Notes: generated from the sequence alone by a model not told the origin. DNA of 64,000 nt from Bordetella parapertussis (GCA_945861305.1 CAMATW010000002.1:20527-84526); one strand, 5' to 3'. Positions 1 through 8,835 are shown, numbered from the stretch's first letter. Made by a program: numbers and translations.

Positions 1-258
1 CAACAGACTGGCTTGCGGATTCATATTCACAAAGACGATCTCAACCGCTGATTCTTGTGGACCGTAGAGCTCAACCACTTGTGCAATGCCATTGAAAATC
101 ACATTTAAGCGAGCAGGTAAATCTTCTCGAGGCAAATGCGTGGTGGTAATGGTGCCGCTGGCCACATAGCTCAATAGACTGCCTGAGCTGTCAATCACCC
201 CAAAACCGACACATTGCAAGCCTGGATCTATGCCCAAAATGCGCACAAGCTCTGTCAT
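1..258 (-). CDS. ruvC: Crossover junction endodeoxyribonuclease RuvC, N-terminal fragment
   Basis: RuvC is the endonuclease that resolves Holliday junctions together with RuvAB. Only the first 86 codons lie in the window; the gene runs off the left edge, so the rest cannot be judged. Seen: the N-terminal motif ILGIDPGLQ with the first catalytic Asp at residue 11, and AVEIVFVN with the expected second acidic catalytic residue near residue 73. The start ATG overlaps the stop of mtgA in an ATGA arrangement, so mtgA is upstream in the same minus-strand transcription unit and the two are probably translationally coupled. The gene is too short and lies at the window edge, but the motif match is clear. 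Confidence 0.9.
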   Translation of the reverse strand, partial: MTELVRILGIDPGLQCVGFGVIDSSGSLLSYVASGTITTTHLPREDLPARLNVIFNGIAQVVELYGPQESAVEIVFVNMNPQASLL

Positions 259-998
259 GGCAGTGCCACCAAGGGCATACGAGCCAAAATCGTAGCGGCA
301 CGGTCATTCAAATAAGGAGAGCGTGGAAATTTTTCATAGTACTTAGGGCGAGGCAACATAACCGACAAACGCGCAGCCTCTGCAGCACTTAATTGAACAA
401 CAGAGCGGCCATAGTAATGCCGTGCAGCTGCTTCAATGCCAAAAATACCTTCTCCCCATTCGACGCTGTTGAGATAGATATCCAAGATGCGTTGCTTGCT
501 CAAGCACTGCTCTAAGACGAGCGTCAAAACCAATTCTTGTGCCTTGCGAAAGAAAGTTCTCTCGCCACTTAAAAATAGGTTTTTTGCCAACTGCTGCGTG
601 ATGGTGGAACCACCCACCACTTTAGGGCTTTGATTTTTCGCTTGCGCTTTGGCCTCGGCCCGAGCATTTTTACTCCAAGCGCGCTCAAGAGCATCCCACT
701 GAACACCTGTATGTGTCGCGAAAATATCGTCCTCAGACGCAATGACGGCGCGTTGAATATGGGTTGGGAGTTTAGGGCGATCCACCCACTTCTGTGACCA
801 ACGAATATCGGAGTATTTGTGACTGATACGCCCCAACTCAGACCGTTGAAAAGCGGTGGAGCCAGGATCCACATAGCGCATCATCATAATTCTTGCAACG
901 AAAAAAACCTGTAAACCCAAAGCGCACCAAAAGAAAAATACAAGCCACCTCAACCCTGCAAGCAAGAGTGGATGACGGCGTCGCGTAGGCAAAGTCAT
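255..998 (-). CDS. mtgA: Monofunctional peptidoglycan glycosyltransferase
   Basis: This enzyme polymerises lipid II into glycan strands at the periplasmic face of the inner membrane. The 247-residue protein has a single N-terminal membrane anchor (about residues 10-37) followed by a GT51 domain. Visible motifs are [10 protein letters not shown] (residues 89-98, containing the catalytic Glu) and [12 protein letters not shown] (129-140), and there is a conserved segment around [12 protein letters not shown]. There is no transpeptidase domain, and the length is normal for MtgA. It overlaps the upstream tonB-like gene by 4 bases and the downstream ruvC by 4 bases, which implies one operon. Confidence 0.95.
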   Translation of the reverse strand: MTLPTRRRHPLLLAGLRWLVFFFWCALGLQVFFVARIMMMRYVDPGSTAFQRSELGRISHKYSDIRWSQKWVDRPKLPTHIQRAVIASEDDIFATHTGVQWDALERAWSKNARAEAKAQAKNQSPKVVGGSTITQQLAKNLFLSGERTFFRKAQELVLTLVLEQCLSKQRILDIYLNSVEWGEGIFGIEAAARHYYGRSVVQLSAAEAARLSVMLPRPKYYEKFPRSPYLNDRAATILARMPLVALP

Positions 999-1846
999 TC
1001 GCCTTGCAATGTGGTTTGCAAAGTGTTGTTATGGTCGAAACTAAAGCGTGTGACCAAGGCGAGTTGGTCCATTTCACGGCGCATAGCGTCGTTAAAGGCG
1101 CCATAGGGGCCAGCGTTACGCGCAATCTGCTTGGCATGAAAGTCAAGCAAAGGGTTGCCCGAGCCTTGGGAAACATCCGCTGAGATGACTTGGCCGCGCG
1201 TGTCAATCGTGATGACCATGATCAGCGAACCGTAGAGCTTTTGGCCTTGCGATTGGGGGAAATCCAAGGTTCCCTTCGCCTCGATCTTGCGCCGAAGCAA
1301 GTCGTAGTAACGAGCGTATGAAGCCTCTTGTGTGCTGGGGCTGACATAGCGTTTACGTGGGCGTGCGTTCTCTTCTTGTATACGTTTTTCAATTTGGGCC
1401 AGCAAGTTGATAAGTTGCTGGCGTTGTCTCTCAATCGCAGGATCCTTGCTGGTGTTGTGCGAAGCATTGAGTTTGGCCAATGTTTGTTTGGTGCGGGTCA
1501 GCAGTTCGGCTTGCTCGCGTTCCTTTTCGGTAATTTTTTGCTGGACTTGGTTGTCCGCTTGTCCGGAACGGGTAGTAGGTGAATTGATCAATGGTGAGGT
1601 TGATCTCTCATGCGTAGTTTCACCACCGCCGGCCAAATTGGTTTGTGCAATAGCCTTAGGTTTGGCTGGGGCTGTTTCATCAGACTCGGTATTGACCAAA
1701 ATCACTTCCAAGCCAGCATCGCGCACCAAGCGATCTATATCCTCAGGCGGGCTTAGTCGAACCGCCAGCAAGACGGCATGAACAGCCAGCGAAACACCCA
1801 AGGCCAATGGCAAAAGTCTGTCAACATTGAAAAAGGTAACAAGCAT
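995..1846 (-). CDS. TonB-family energy transducer-like protein
   Basis: The 283-residue protein has the layout of a TonB/TolA-type periplasm-spanning protein. An N-terminal membrane helix (about residues 12-30) is followed by a charged, low-complexity linker rich in Q, E, K and R (about 85-165). A C-terminal domain of about 90 residues contains YARYYDLLRRKIE, then GSLIMVITIDTRGQVISADV and GNPLLDFHAKQIARNAGPYG, as in TonB C-terminal domains. TonB proteins pass proton-motive-force energy to outer-membrane receptors. No exbB/exbD lies nearby, so an actual transport role is inference. The stop overlaps the mtgA start by 4 bases. The gene follows rnb by about 20 bases in the same direction. Confidence 0.8.
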   Translation of the reverse strand: MLVTFFNVDRLLPLALGVSLAVHAVLLAVRLSPPEDIDRLVRDAGLEVILVNTESDETAPAKPKAIAQTNLAGGGETTHERSTSPLINSPTTRSGQADNQVQQKITEKEREQAELLTRTKQTLAKLNASHNTSKDPAIERQRQQLINLLAQIEKRIQEENARPRKRYVSPSTQEASYARYYDLLRRKIEAKGTLDFPQSQGQKLYGSLIMVITIDTRGQVISADVSQGSGNPLLDFHAKQIARNAGPYGAFNDAMRREMDQLALVTRFSFDHNNTLQTTLQGE

Positions 1847-1866
1847 CCGCTTCGTTCAAAAAATGT

Positions 1867-3927
1867 TCAGCCAGGTGCGCCTGAATGCGCAGCCTGGGTT
1901 TCATCTGCATCATTCAAGTCAACTGCAATGGCGAGTGGGCCGGCTGCCATCTCTTCATCTTCTTCGGTGGGGGTGGCTTCTTGCGTTTGCATCAAAGATT
2001 CAATGAATTGTGCATGAATGTCCAAGACAATCAAGTCCATATCGCCTATGCGAACCCGTACCCGACTGCCTCTTTCAAGTGTCGGAGCACCTATCACCGA
2101 AAAAACCAAAGGCAAATGGTCAGCACGTGCCAGCGCAGGTTCACCGGGAAAGGATTTGATCACGGTAGCTTCGAGTTCGGCAAGCGCGTTTTGGCTCAAA
2201 TATTGCAAAGTCCAAAACCGCTCCATGCTGGCTTGGTGCGTGTTGTAGGCGCCGTAGGCTGATTCAAAAGCAGTGATGATGCCAAACAGTTCTGCATCCT
2301 TAGGTTTGAAGGGCGCTGCCAGTGCCGCGGTAGCCCCATGGCGCACACTGGCAATCAATTGCCATTGGTTGACCAAGTCCGTATAGCGGCGCAGCGGGGA
2401 TGTACTCCAAGCGTAGCTGGGGACACCGATCCCCGCATGGGGCAAGGCCTTGGTGCCCATGCGGACTTTGATGCCAGGCGCCAAAGAAGCTTGGCTGCGG
2501 TAGATAGCGGGTACCCCCAAACTGGCTAACCATTGCCCCCATGTGCTGTTGGCCAAAATCATGGCTTCAGCCACGATCAGGTCAAGCGGGGATCCGCGTG
2601 TGCGAATACTGATGCCTACGCGTTCATGTCCATCTGGGCCGGTATCAGCTACTTCTGCCAAGCGGAAGTTGTAATCGGGACGGTTAAAGGTTTCTGGTTT
2701 GCCACGAACAACTTCTCGCGCTGCTTTCAGATGTTTTGCCAGACGAAACAAGAATGCCAATTCAGCATGGGGCATGGCGACCACTGTTGGGGTTTGCAAA
2801 TTGCTTGCCTCTTTGCAAAGCCAGCTTTCGGTGACCACCGTATCGAGTTGGTCGTGGCGCATATTGGCTTGAATGGGCACCAACTCTAGGCGAGTTTCGG
2901 TATTGAGTACGGACAAAGTTTGTGCATCAAAGCTGACGTACAAAGACAAGGCTGGACAGTTACGTCCTTCTTGCAAGGTGTAGGCTTGGACCACACTGTC
3001 GGGCAGCATGGTAATTTTGTGGCCTGGCATGTACACCGTAGACAAACGGGCACGGCCACACATATCGATTGGGTCCCCTGGCTTGAGTGCCAAAGCCGGT
3101 GCGGCAATGTGAATTCCCACAGTGATGCAGTCGCCGCCCAAACCTTGAACCGATAAAGCGTCATCAATCTCGGTGGTTTGGGAGTCATCAATGGAGTAGG
3201 CCTTGAGATTGGCCAAAGGAAGGTCAGTGGTGATGGATGGCGCTTGAAGGGGTGGGAAGGCCGTTCCTTTGGGGAAATGCTCAAACAAAAAACGTTGCCA
3301 GTGAAAGTCGTAAGCAGAGCGTATTGCGCCCGCTTTTTGCAGCAACACCAAAGGCGCGGTTTGGCTTTGTTTAGAAGCCTCCACCACAGCTTTGTACTCG
3401 GGGGCATTTTTATCAGGCTTGAAGAGAATCTTGAATAGCTGTGCCTGCACTGGGGGAGGGCAGCGACCTAGCATCAGTTCTTGTGCCCAATCTGAAATTT
3501 GCAGTTGAAGCTGCTTTTTCTTTTCAATAGCGATCAGGGCTTGTTGCACGATATCGGCTGAGGCCTTGCGAAAGCGACCTTTGCCGGCTCTGCGGAAATA
3601 GTGAGGGGCATCAAACAGGCAAAGCAGGGTTCCCAGTTGCTCGCTGGGACTGGCGTCTTTAGAGAAATAGTCGCGGGCCAAGTCGGCAAACCCAAATTCT
3701 TCTTCGGGTGCAAACTCCCAAGCCATGTCCACTTCCATGCTGGCCGCCACCGCCTTGCCCGCAAGCATGAACTCTGTTGGCTGCGGTTTGTCAAACTTCA
3801 TCAGCAATTGGTTGGATTTAACCTTGACACGTTTGCCACTGTCGAGTTCGAGTTGTGCAGACGCATCAGCCTCGGACAATACCCGTCCTGTGAGGAATTT
3901 TCCGCCTTCTTCATAAAGTGCATACAT
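1867..3927 (-). CDS. rnb: Ribonuclease II family exoribonuclease (RNB domain)
   Basis: This is a 3'-5' processive exoribonuclease of mRNA turnover. With the chosen start it has 686 residues. The RNB catalytic signature DDSQTTEIDDA (about residues 247-257) supplies the metal-binding aspartates, and a C-terminal region (TRVRIGDMDLI-like beta strands) resembles an S1 fold. I chose the ATG at 3927 (MYALYEEGGKFLTGRV) because the protein's recognisable homology begins there and a GGGAG lies about 11 bases upstream. A longer frame opens at 3969, but its start codon overlaps the start of divergent rodA and the extra 14 residues look unconserved. The tonB-like gene follows closely downstream. Confidence 0.9.
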   Translation of the reverse strand: MYALYEEGGKFLTGRVLSEADASAQLELDSGKRVKVKSNQLLMKFDKPQPTEFMLAGKAVAASMEVDMAWEFAPEEEFGFADLARDYFSKDASPSEQLGTLLCLFDAPHYFRRAGKGRFRKASADIVQQALIAIEKKKQLQLQISDWAQELMLGRCPPPVQAQLFKILFKPDKNAPEYKAVVEASKQSQTAPLVLLQKAGAIRSAYDFHWQRFLFEHFPKGTAFPPLQAPSITTDLPLANLKAYSIDDSQTTEIDDALSVQGLGGDCITVGIHIAAPALALKPGDPIDMCGRARLSTVYMPGHKITMLPDSVVQAYTLQEGRNCPALSLYVSFDAQTLSVLNTETRLELVPIQANMRHDQLDTVVTESWLCKEASNLQTPTVVAMPHAELAFLFRLAKHLKAAREVVRGKPETFNRPDYNFRLAEVADTGPDGHERVGISIRTRGSPLDLIVAEAMILANSTWGQWLASLGVPAIYRSQASLAPGIKVRMGTKALPHAGIGVPSYAWSTSPLRRYTDLVNQWQLIASVRHGATAALAAPFKPKDAELFGIITAFESAYGAYNTHQASMERFWTLQYLSQNALAELEATVIKSFPGEPALARADHLPLVFSVIGAPTLERGSRVRVRIGDMDLIVLDIHAQFIESLMQTQEATPTEEDEEMAAGPLAIAVDLNDADETQAAHSGAPG

Positions 3928-3967
3928 GGGAATGGATTCTCCCATGGCGCTCCGATAAACTTCGGTC

Positions 3968-5122
3968 ATGGGAACCCAACTTGGTAAATACAGTGTGTTT
4001 CAGCGCATCACGCCGCTGGTCAAAGGCTTTGACACTGTTTTAGGCTTTGCGGTTTTGCTTCTGGCAGCAGTTGGATTGCTGACCATTTTTTCATCGGGTT
4101 ATGCCGAGGGACAGCGTTTTCTAGACCATAGCCGTAATGTGCTGATTGCCTGCGGCATCATGTTTGTGGTGGCGCAAATTCCGCCCCAACGCATGATGGC
4201 CTTGGCTGTACCCATTTACACCGTGGGCTTGGCTTTGTTAGTGGCGGTGGCGTTGTTCGGTTTAACTCGCAAAGGCGCTCAGCGCTGGCTGAATGTCGGC
4301 ATCGTGATTCAGCCCAGTGAAATCATGAAAATTGGCATGCCGCTGATGCTTGCGTGGTGGTTTCAAAAGCGTGAGGGTCAGCTAAGGACTTTGGATTTTT
4401 TTGTGGGCGGCCTGATCTTGCTAATTCCTGTGGGCCTGATCGTCAAGCAACCCGATTTAGGGACTGCCATCTTGGTCATGGCAGCAGGCTTATATGTTAT
4501 TTTTTTCGCGGGCTTGAGTTGGTGGCTGATCATTCCGCCATTGGTTTTGGGTCTTATCGGCGTTGTTTTGCTGGTGATTTTTGAACCCAGCTTATGCGCT
4601 AAAGGTATCGATTGGCCCTTTTTAAGGGATTACCAACAGCAGCGTGTGTGTACTTTGTTGGATCCTGGGCGAGACCCTTTAGGCAAGGGGTTTCACACCA
4701 TACAAGGCATGATTGCCATTGGTTCGGGCGGGTTTTGGGGCAAAGGCTTTATGCAAGGCACGCAAGCCCAGCTCGATTTCATTCCTGAGCGCACCACCGA
4801 CTTTGTGTTTGCAGCCTACGCTGAAGAATTTGGTTTGTTGGGCAATACTCTTTTGTTAGGTGGATTTTTGGTGTTGGTTTTAAGGGGCTTGGCGATCTCT
4901 CTTGAAGGCCCAACCTTGTTTGCACGCTTATTGGCTGGCAGCATAACTTTGATCTTTTTTACCTATGCTTTTGTCAACATGGGCATGGTCAGCGGTTTTT
5001 TGCCGGTGGTTGGGGTGCCCTTGCCTTTTGTCAGCTACGGGGGGACGGCCATGGTGACGCTGGGTTTTGGCATTGGCATTTTGCTGTCCATCGCCAAAGC
5101 CAAGCAGTTGGTGCAGTCCTAG
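3968..5122 (+). CDS. rodA: Rod-shape-determining SEDS glycosyltransferase RodA
   Basis: RodA is the SEDS-family peptidoglycan polymerase of the elongasome and works with PBP2. The 384-residue protein is almost entirely hydrophobic helices. Conserved SEDS segments are visible: QPSEIMKIGMPL, KQPDLGTA, the loop GKGFMQGTQAQLDFIPERT, and the C-terminal SYGGTAMVTLGFGIG. FtsW is the alternative, but the absence of a long N-terminal extension and the FIPERTTDFVF motif favour RodA. The gene stands apart from mreBCD and mrdA, which are not in the window. Its ATG overlaps the possible long rnb start codon on the other strand (shared CATG). No clear Shine-Dalgarno site is seen, so the start is uncertain by a few codons. 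Confidence 0.92.
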   Translation: MGTQLGKYSVFQRITPLVKGFDTVLGFAVLLLAAVGLLTIFSSGYAEGQRFLDHSRNVLIACGIMFVVAQIPPQRMMALAVPIYTVGLALLVAVALFGLTRKGAQRWLNVGIVIQPSEIMKIGMPLMLAWWFQKREGQLRTLDFFVGGLILLIPVGLIVKQPDLGTAILVMAAGLYVIFFAGLSWWLIIPPLVLGLIGVVLLVIFEPSLCAKGIDWPFLRDYQQQRVCTLLDPGRDPLGKGFHTIQGMIAIGSGGFWGKGFMQGTQAQLDFIPERTTDFVFAAYAEEFGLLGNTLLLGGFLVLVLRGLAISLEGPTLFARLLAGSITLIFFTYAFVNMGMVSGFLPVVGVPLPFVSYGGTAMVTLGFGIGILLSIAKAKQLVQS

Positions 5123-5176
5123 CCTACTCTCAACCCGTGGCGCACAGGGTTGTTGATCGACTCCTACAATAGTCCC

Positions 5177-6637
5177 ATGATTTCACGCGAACCCACCCTC
5201 GAGCGATTGACCATCGCGCAAAACCTGCTCCTGACCCCTTACGGTTTGGATGAATCCCATCTCACCCAAGCTTTGTCGGCCATCCGAGCCCATCAAGTGG
5301 ATGATGCTGATTTGTACTTCCAGTACACCCGATCAGAAGGTTGGAGCTTGGAAGAGGGCATTGTCAAAACCGGCTCGTTCAGCATCGACCAAGGCGTGGG
5401 CGTTCGCGCAGTCAGCGGCGAAAAAACCGCCTTTGCATATTCCGATGATATTTCCATGGCTTCGCTCATGGACGCGGCTCACACGGTGCGCAGCATCTCG
5501 TCAGCAGGCTTGAATGCCAGCGCCCACGTGCCTGCGAGAGTTATCGCGCCCAGCCGGTCGCTCTACCACGGGCTTGACCCTATCGGCAGCTTGGACAGTA
5601 CCGCCAAAGTTCAGTTGCTTGAGCGCTTGGAAAAGCAAGCCCGCGCCAAAGACCCGCGTGTGGTGCAAGTCATGGCCGGTTTGGCCAGCGAGTACGACGT
5701 GGTCATGGTGGCCCGCGCTGACGGAACTTTGGCCGCGGATGTGCGCCCCTTGGTGCGCTTGTCTTTATCGGTCATCGTGGAGCAAAACGGACGGCGTGAA
5801 AGTGGCTCGGCAGGGGGCGGTGGTCGCTTTGGTTTGTCGCATTTTGATGAGGATTGCCTCACCCGTTATGTGGATGAAGCCGTGGGCTCGGCGCTGACTA
5901 ACTTGGAAGCACATCCTGCTCCCGCAGGTGAAATGACTGTGGTTCTAGGCTCTGGTTGGCCAGGTATTTTGTTGCACGAGGCCATTGGTCATGGCTTGGA
6001 GGGCGACTTCAACCGCAAGGGATCCAGCGCCTTCAGCGGCAAGATCGGCCAACGTGTCGCCGCCAAAGGCGTTACCGTGCTTGACGACGGCACCATAGCT
6101 GATCGACGCGGCTCACTCAATGTGGACGATGAAGGCCACGCCAGTCAGAAAAATGTGCTGATTGAAGACGGTATTTTGGTGGGCTACATCCAAGACAGCT
6201 TGAACGCTCGCTTGATGGGTGTTGCCCCCACGGGCAATGGTCGGCGCGAAAGCTATGCCCACGTGCCCATGCCGCGCATGACCAATACGTATATGTTGGC
6301 AGGCGACAAGGCCCCAGAAGAAATTGTCGCTAGCATCAAAAAAGGTTTGTATGCCACCAACTTTGGCGGAGGCCAGGTCGATATCACCTCGGGCAAATTT
6401 GTGTTCTCTGCCAGCCAGGCTTACTGGGTGGAAAACGGGAAAATCCAGTATCCCGTCAAGGGTGCTACTTTGGTAGGCAATGGTCCAGATGCGCTCACCC
6501 GAGTGAGCATGATCGGTAACGATATGGCACTTGACCCTGGCGTGGGCACCTGCGGCAAAGAAGGTCAAAGCGTGCCCGTGGGCGTGGGCCAACCCACTTT
6601 GCGCATCGATGGCTTAACCGTTGGCGGTACCGCCTAA
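5177..6637 (+). CDS. tldD: Metalloprotease TldD
   Basis: TldD is the zinc metalloprotease subunit of TldD/TldE (PmbA), which degrades unfolded peptides and matures modified peptides. TldE is not in this window. The zinc-binding HExxxH motif is visible as [16 protein letters not shown] around residue 265. The C-terminal segment ends [20 protein letters not shown], typical of the family. I chose the ATG at 5177 ([11 protein letters not shown]); the in-frame TTG 27 bases upstream adds residues unlike the family. At about 486 residues the length is normal. It follows rodA by about 55 bases and may be co-transcribed with it. Confidence 0.95.
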   Translation: MISREPTLERLTIAQNLLLTPYGLDESHLTQALSAIRAHQVDDADLYFQYTRSEGWSLEEGIVKTGSFSIDQGVGVRAVSGEKTAFAYSDDISMASLMDAAHTVRSISSAGLNASAHVPARVIAPSRSLYHGLDPIGSLDSTAKVQLLERLEKQARAKDPRVVQVMAGLASEYDVVMVARADGTLAADVRPLVRLSLSVIVEQNGRRESGSAGGGGRFGLSHFDEDCLTRYVDEAVGSALTNLEAHPAPAGEMTVVLGSGWPGILLHEAIGHGLEGDFNRKGSSAFSGKIGQRVAAKGVTVLDDGTIADRRGSLNVDDEGHASQKNVLIEDGILVGYIQDSLNARLMGVAPTGNGRRESYAHVPMPRMTNTYMLAGDKAPEEIVASIKKGLYATNFGGGQVDITSGKFVFSASQAYWVENGKIQYPVKGATLVGNGPDALTRVSMIGNDMALDPGVGTCGKEGQSVPVGVGQPTLRIDGLTVGGTA

Positions 6638-6666
6638 AAGTTGCCTCAAGTGCTTTAAAAAGCCTG

Positions 6667-6675
6667 TGCTACATT
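6667..6675 (+). promoter_or_regulatory. Extended -10 promoter candidate for the aroG leader
   Basis: TGCTACATT fits an extended -10 element (TG-N-TANNNT). No good -35 is seen at 16-18 bases. A start about 7 bases downstream would fall at or next to the ATG at 6683, so the leader peptide mRNA might be leaderless. This is a sequence inference only. Confidence 0.4.
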
Positions 6676-6682
6676 AAAGCTT

Positions 6683-6748
6683 ATGGTTTCTTTGCACTTT
6701 TACTTTGCTTACTTCTTCTCACGCTTCAATGGCGGTCGAGAGGTTTAA
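6683..6748 (+). CDS. Phe/Tyr-rich leader peptide of the aroG attenuator (21 residues)
   Basis: This short frame begins ATG GTT TCT TTG CAC and encodes MVSLHFYFAYFFSRFNGGREV. Five of 21 residues are Phe and two are Tyr, clustered at codons 6-15 (bases 6698-6727). This is the composition expected of a control peptide sensing charged tRNA-Phe and tRNA-Tyr. The stop is TAA at 6746-6748. Downstream lie a strong intrinsic terminator (6779-6805) and then aroG, whose product starts aromatic amino acid synthesis. A segment within the peptide frame (6731-6736) is complementary to the terminator 5' arm. No Shine-Dalgarno site is obvious upstream. It is too short for usual gene finders; the call rests on composition and context. 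Confidence 0.75.
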   Translation: MVSLHFYFAYFFSRFNGGREV

Positions 6749-6783
6749 TCGCAAACAGCGCACTGAACCCTGAACCAACCGCC
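6731..6783 (+). promoter_or_regulatory. Antiterminator pairing of the aroG attenuator
   Basis: TGGCGGT (6730-6736), inside the leader frame, can pair with ACCGCCG (6778-6784): six Watson-Crick pairs plus one G-U. This excludes the terminator stem, whose 5' arm is 6779-6784. A competing upstream hairpin pairs CTTCTC (6715-6720) with GAGAGG (6738-6743). A ribosome stalled on the Phe codons would cover the first arm and free 6731-6743 for antitermination. The pairing was worked out by eye; no folding energy was computed. Confidence 0.6.
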
Positions 6784-6805
6784 GAAACAACGGCGGTTTT
6801 TTTTT
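6779..6805 (+). terminator. Intrinsic terminator (attenuator) before aroG
   Basis: CCGCCG (6779-6784), loop AAACAA, CGGCGG (6791-6796), then nine T residues. It lies between the aromatic-rich leader peptide and aroG. This fits a conditional terminator for aroG better than one ending tldD transcription, although it could do both. Confidence 0.85.
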
Positions 6806-6852
6806 GCCCTCTTTCTATTGCCACCGATTTGAAACGCTTCCAAGGAGCTTCG

Positions 6853-7968
6853 ATGAAAACCCCCAAGCATGATGCTTATGCGCCGATCAATGACCAGACC
6901 AGCCAAACCGACAACCAACGCATCAAGGACATCACCGTGTTGCCGCCCCCTGAACATTTGATCCGCTTCTTTCCCATTGCCGGCACCGCTGTCGAGAGCT
7001 TGATCGCCAAAACCCGCCAGCGTATCCACAAAATCATGGCGGGCAAAGACGACCGCTTGTTGGTGGTGATGGGCCCATGCTCCATCCACGACCCGGCTGC
7101 CGCCTTGGACTATGCGCGCCGCTTGAAGGTGGAGCGCGAAAAATACGCCGACACCTTGGAAATTGTGATGCGGGTGTATTTTGAGAAACCCCGCACCACG
7201 GTGGGTTGGAAGGGCTTGATCAACGACCCGTACTTGGACGAGAGCTTTCGCATCGACGAGGGTTTGCGCATTGCGCGCCAGTTGCTGATTGAGATCAACC
7301 GCGCCGGCGTACCTGCAGGCAGCGAATTTTTGGATGTGATTTCACCCCAATACATTGGTGACCTGATCAGCTGGGGCGCGATTGGCGCCCGCACCACCGA
7401 AAGCCAAGTGCACCGCGAATTGGCCTCTGGCTTGTCAGCCCCCATTGGTTTTAAAAACGGAACCGACGGCAACATCAAAATCGCGACAGACGCCATCCAA
7501 GCCGCCGCACGTGGCCACCACTTTTTGTCGGTGCATAAAAACGGCCAAGTGGCGATTGTGCAAACCCAAGGTAACGCTGACTGCCACGTGATTTTGCGCG
7601 GCGGCAAAACGCCCAATTACGACGCCGCCAGCGTGGCCGCCGCTTGCAAAGAATTGGAAGCTGCCAAATTACCGGCCGCCCTGATGGTGGATTGCAGCCA
7701 TGCCAACAGCAGCAAGCAGCACGAGCGCCAGTTGGTGGTGGCCCAAGACATTGCCGATCAATTGGCCGGTGGTTCGCACAGCGTGTTTGGCGTGATGATC
7801 GAAAGCCACCTCAAAGCGGGTGCGCAAAAGTTCACCCCTGGCAAAGACAAGGTGCAAGACTTGGCTTACGGCCAAAGCATCACCGATGCTTGCTTGGCTT
7901 GGGACGATTCCTTGCAAGCGCTGGAGGCGCTGTCTGCCGGCGTGAAGGCGCGGCGCGGCAAGAAGTAA
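6853..7968 (+). CDS. aroG: 3-deoxy-7-phosphoheptulonate synthase (DAHP synthase), class I
   Basis: This enzyme condenses phosphoenolpyruvate and erythrose 4-phosphate in the first step of the shikimate pathway, in the cytoplasm. The roughly 371-residue protein matches the AroG/AroF/AroH type. Visible motifs are VVMGPCSIHDP near the N terminus, EKPRTTVGWKGLINDP, GARTTESQVHRELASGLS, and the metal-site segments HVILRGGKTPNY and VDCSHANSSK. I chose the ATG at 6853 because AAGGAG precedes it by 6 bases; a TTG 24 bases upstream is less likely. Allosteric specificity cannot be read from the sequence, but the Phe/Tyr-rich leader upstream suggests expression responds to these amino acids. Confidence 0.95.
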   Translation: MKTPKHDAYAPINDQTSQTDNQRIKDITVLPPPEHLIRFFPIAGTAVESLIAKTRQRIHKIMAGKDDRLLVVMGPCSIHDPAAALDYARRLKVEREKYADTLEIVMRVYFEKPRTTVGWKGLINDPYLDESFRIDEGLRIARQLLIEINRAGVPAGSEFLDVISPQYIGDLISWGAIGARTTESQVHRELASGLSAPIGFKNGTDGNIKIATDAIQAAARGHHFLSVHKNGQVAIVQTQGNADCHVILRGGKTPNYDAASVAAACKELEAAKLPAALMVDCSHANSSKQHERQLVVAQDIADQLAGGSHSVFGVMIESHLKAGAQKFTPGKDKVQDLAYGQSITDACLAWDDSLQALEALSAGVKARRGKK

Positions 7969-8077
7969 AACCACGCCGACCTGGGGCGCAGGCAAGGGCG
8001 GCAATGGGCCCGAAGGCGGCCCTCGTCAGCCGCGACTCGCACCCCAAAACAGGGCGCGCAAGCGGGTACGAAATGCC

Positions 8078-8103
8078 TATAATGTACATTTCAAAAGTAC
8101 ATA
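8078..8103 (+). promoter_or_regulatory. Promoter and operator of the toxin-antitoxin operon
   Basis: A consensus TATAAT (8078-8083) overlaps a perfect 10-base palindrome AATGTACATT (8081-8090). A second half-match, GTACAT, lies at 8097-8102, so ATGTAC-N9-GTACAT forms an inverted repeat. Phd-type antitoxins bind such sites to repress their own operon. The Shine-Dalgarno AAAGGA follows directly. Confidence 0.65.
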
Positions 8104-8113
8104 AAGGATTTTT

Positions 8114-8422
8114 ATGTCCATTTCTATCGCTGAATCTCGACAGCAGCTCTCCGCCCTGATCGCAGCTGCCCAGTTGCAACCCCAGGTCATCACCAACCGC
8201 AACAAACCGGTAGCGGTGCTGGTGTCGGCCGACTACTTCGCCAGAAGCGAGGTCGCGGTCAAGCCGGTGGCCGAGAGTTTTTACAGCCAGTTGTTGCAAC
8301 TGCGCGAAACCTACCCGCCGCAAGATGACACGGGCTTGGTTGGAGCCGACCCCGCCGTGCGGCCAGCGGCTTGGCAGCGCGACAACGCTTTTGCAGCCCC
8401 TTCACAGGCCTCGCCCAAATGA
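8114..8422 (+). CDS. Phd/YefM-family antitoxin
   Basis: This 102-residue protein begins MSISIAESRQQLSALIAAAQ and continues with VITNRNKPVAVLVSADYF, the usual Phd/YefM DNA-binding N-terminal fold (residues 1-55). A less conserved C-terminal tail would bind and neutralise the toxin. AAAGGA lies 6 bases before the ATG. The stop overlaps the toxin start as ATGA. The promoter palindromes suggest autorepression. The target toxin is the PIN-domain protein encoded next. Confidence 0.88.
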   Translation: MSISIAESRQQLSALIAAAQLQPQVITNRNKPVAVLVSADYFARSEVAVKPVAESFYSQLLQLRETYPPQDDTGLVGADPAVRPAAWQRDNAFAAPSQASPK

Positions 8423-8829
8423 GCGGCCCCATGGTGTTGGCAGACACCAATGTGATCAGTGAGTTTGTGAAAAGCACCCCAGACGCACAGGTGATGCGTT
8501 GGCTGGCATCGGTACAGAGCTTGGCCATTTCAGCCGTCACGTTGGAGGAAGCCCACTTTGGGCTGGCTTGGCAACCCAATACCCGCAAGCTGGCGCTGTT
8601 CAACGGCTTGCTGGCGCAAATGCTCACCGTGTATGCCATCAGCCCCTCTATTGCGCAGAGAGGAGGCGCATTGCGGGGCCAATTTCAGGCCCAAGGCATC
8701 ACGCGCAGCGCGCCCGATATGCTGATCGCCGCCACCGCGATAGAGCACCAGCTGGTGTTGGCGACCCGCAATGTGCGCGACTTCATGGGTTGTGGTGTGC
8801 AAGTCATCAACCCGTTTGAAGCGGTTTGA
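8419..8829 (+). CDS. vapC: PIN-domain toxin (VapC/FitB type)
   Basis: This is a predicted Mg-dependent ribonuclease toxin of 136 residues. PIN-domain acidic residues are visible in MVLADTNVISEFVK (first Asp), LEEAHFGL (Glu) and DMLIAATAIEHQLVLATRN (later Asp), ending with NVRDF, common in this family. I chose the ATG at 8419, which overlaps the antitoxin stop by 4 bases; an upstream in-frame extension lies inside the antitoxin gene. The pair sits between conserved housekeeping genes, so it may be a later insertion. The RNA target is unknown. Confidence 0.88.
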   Translation: MSGPMVLADTNVISEFVKSTPDAQVMRWLASVQSLAISAVTLEEAHFGLAWQPNTRKLALFNGLLAQMLTVYAISPSIAQRGGALRGQFQAQGITRSAPDMLIAATAIEHQLVLATRNVRDFMGCGVQVINPFEAV

Positions 8830-8835
8830 ATGGTC

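Noticed and set aside
3121-3160. CCGATAA sequence resembling a sigma-28 -10
   Set aside because: It lies inside rnb coding sequence without a -35 element.
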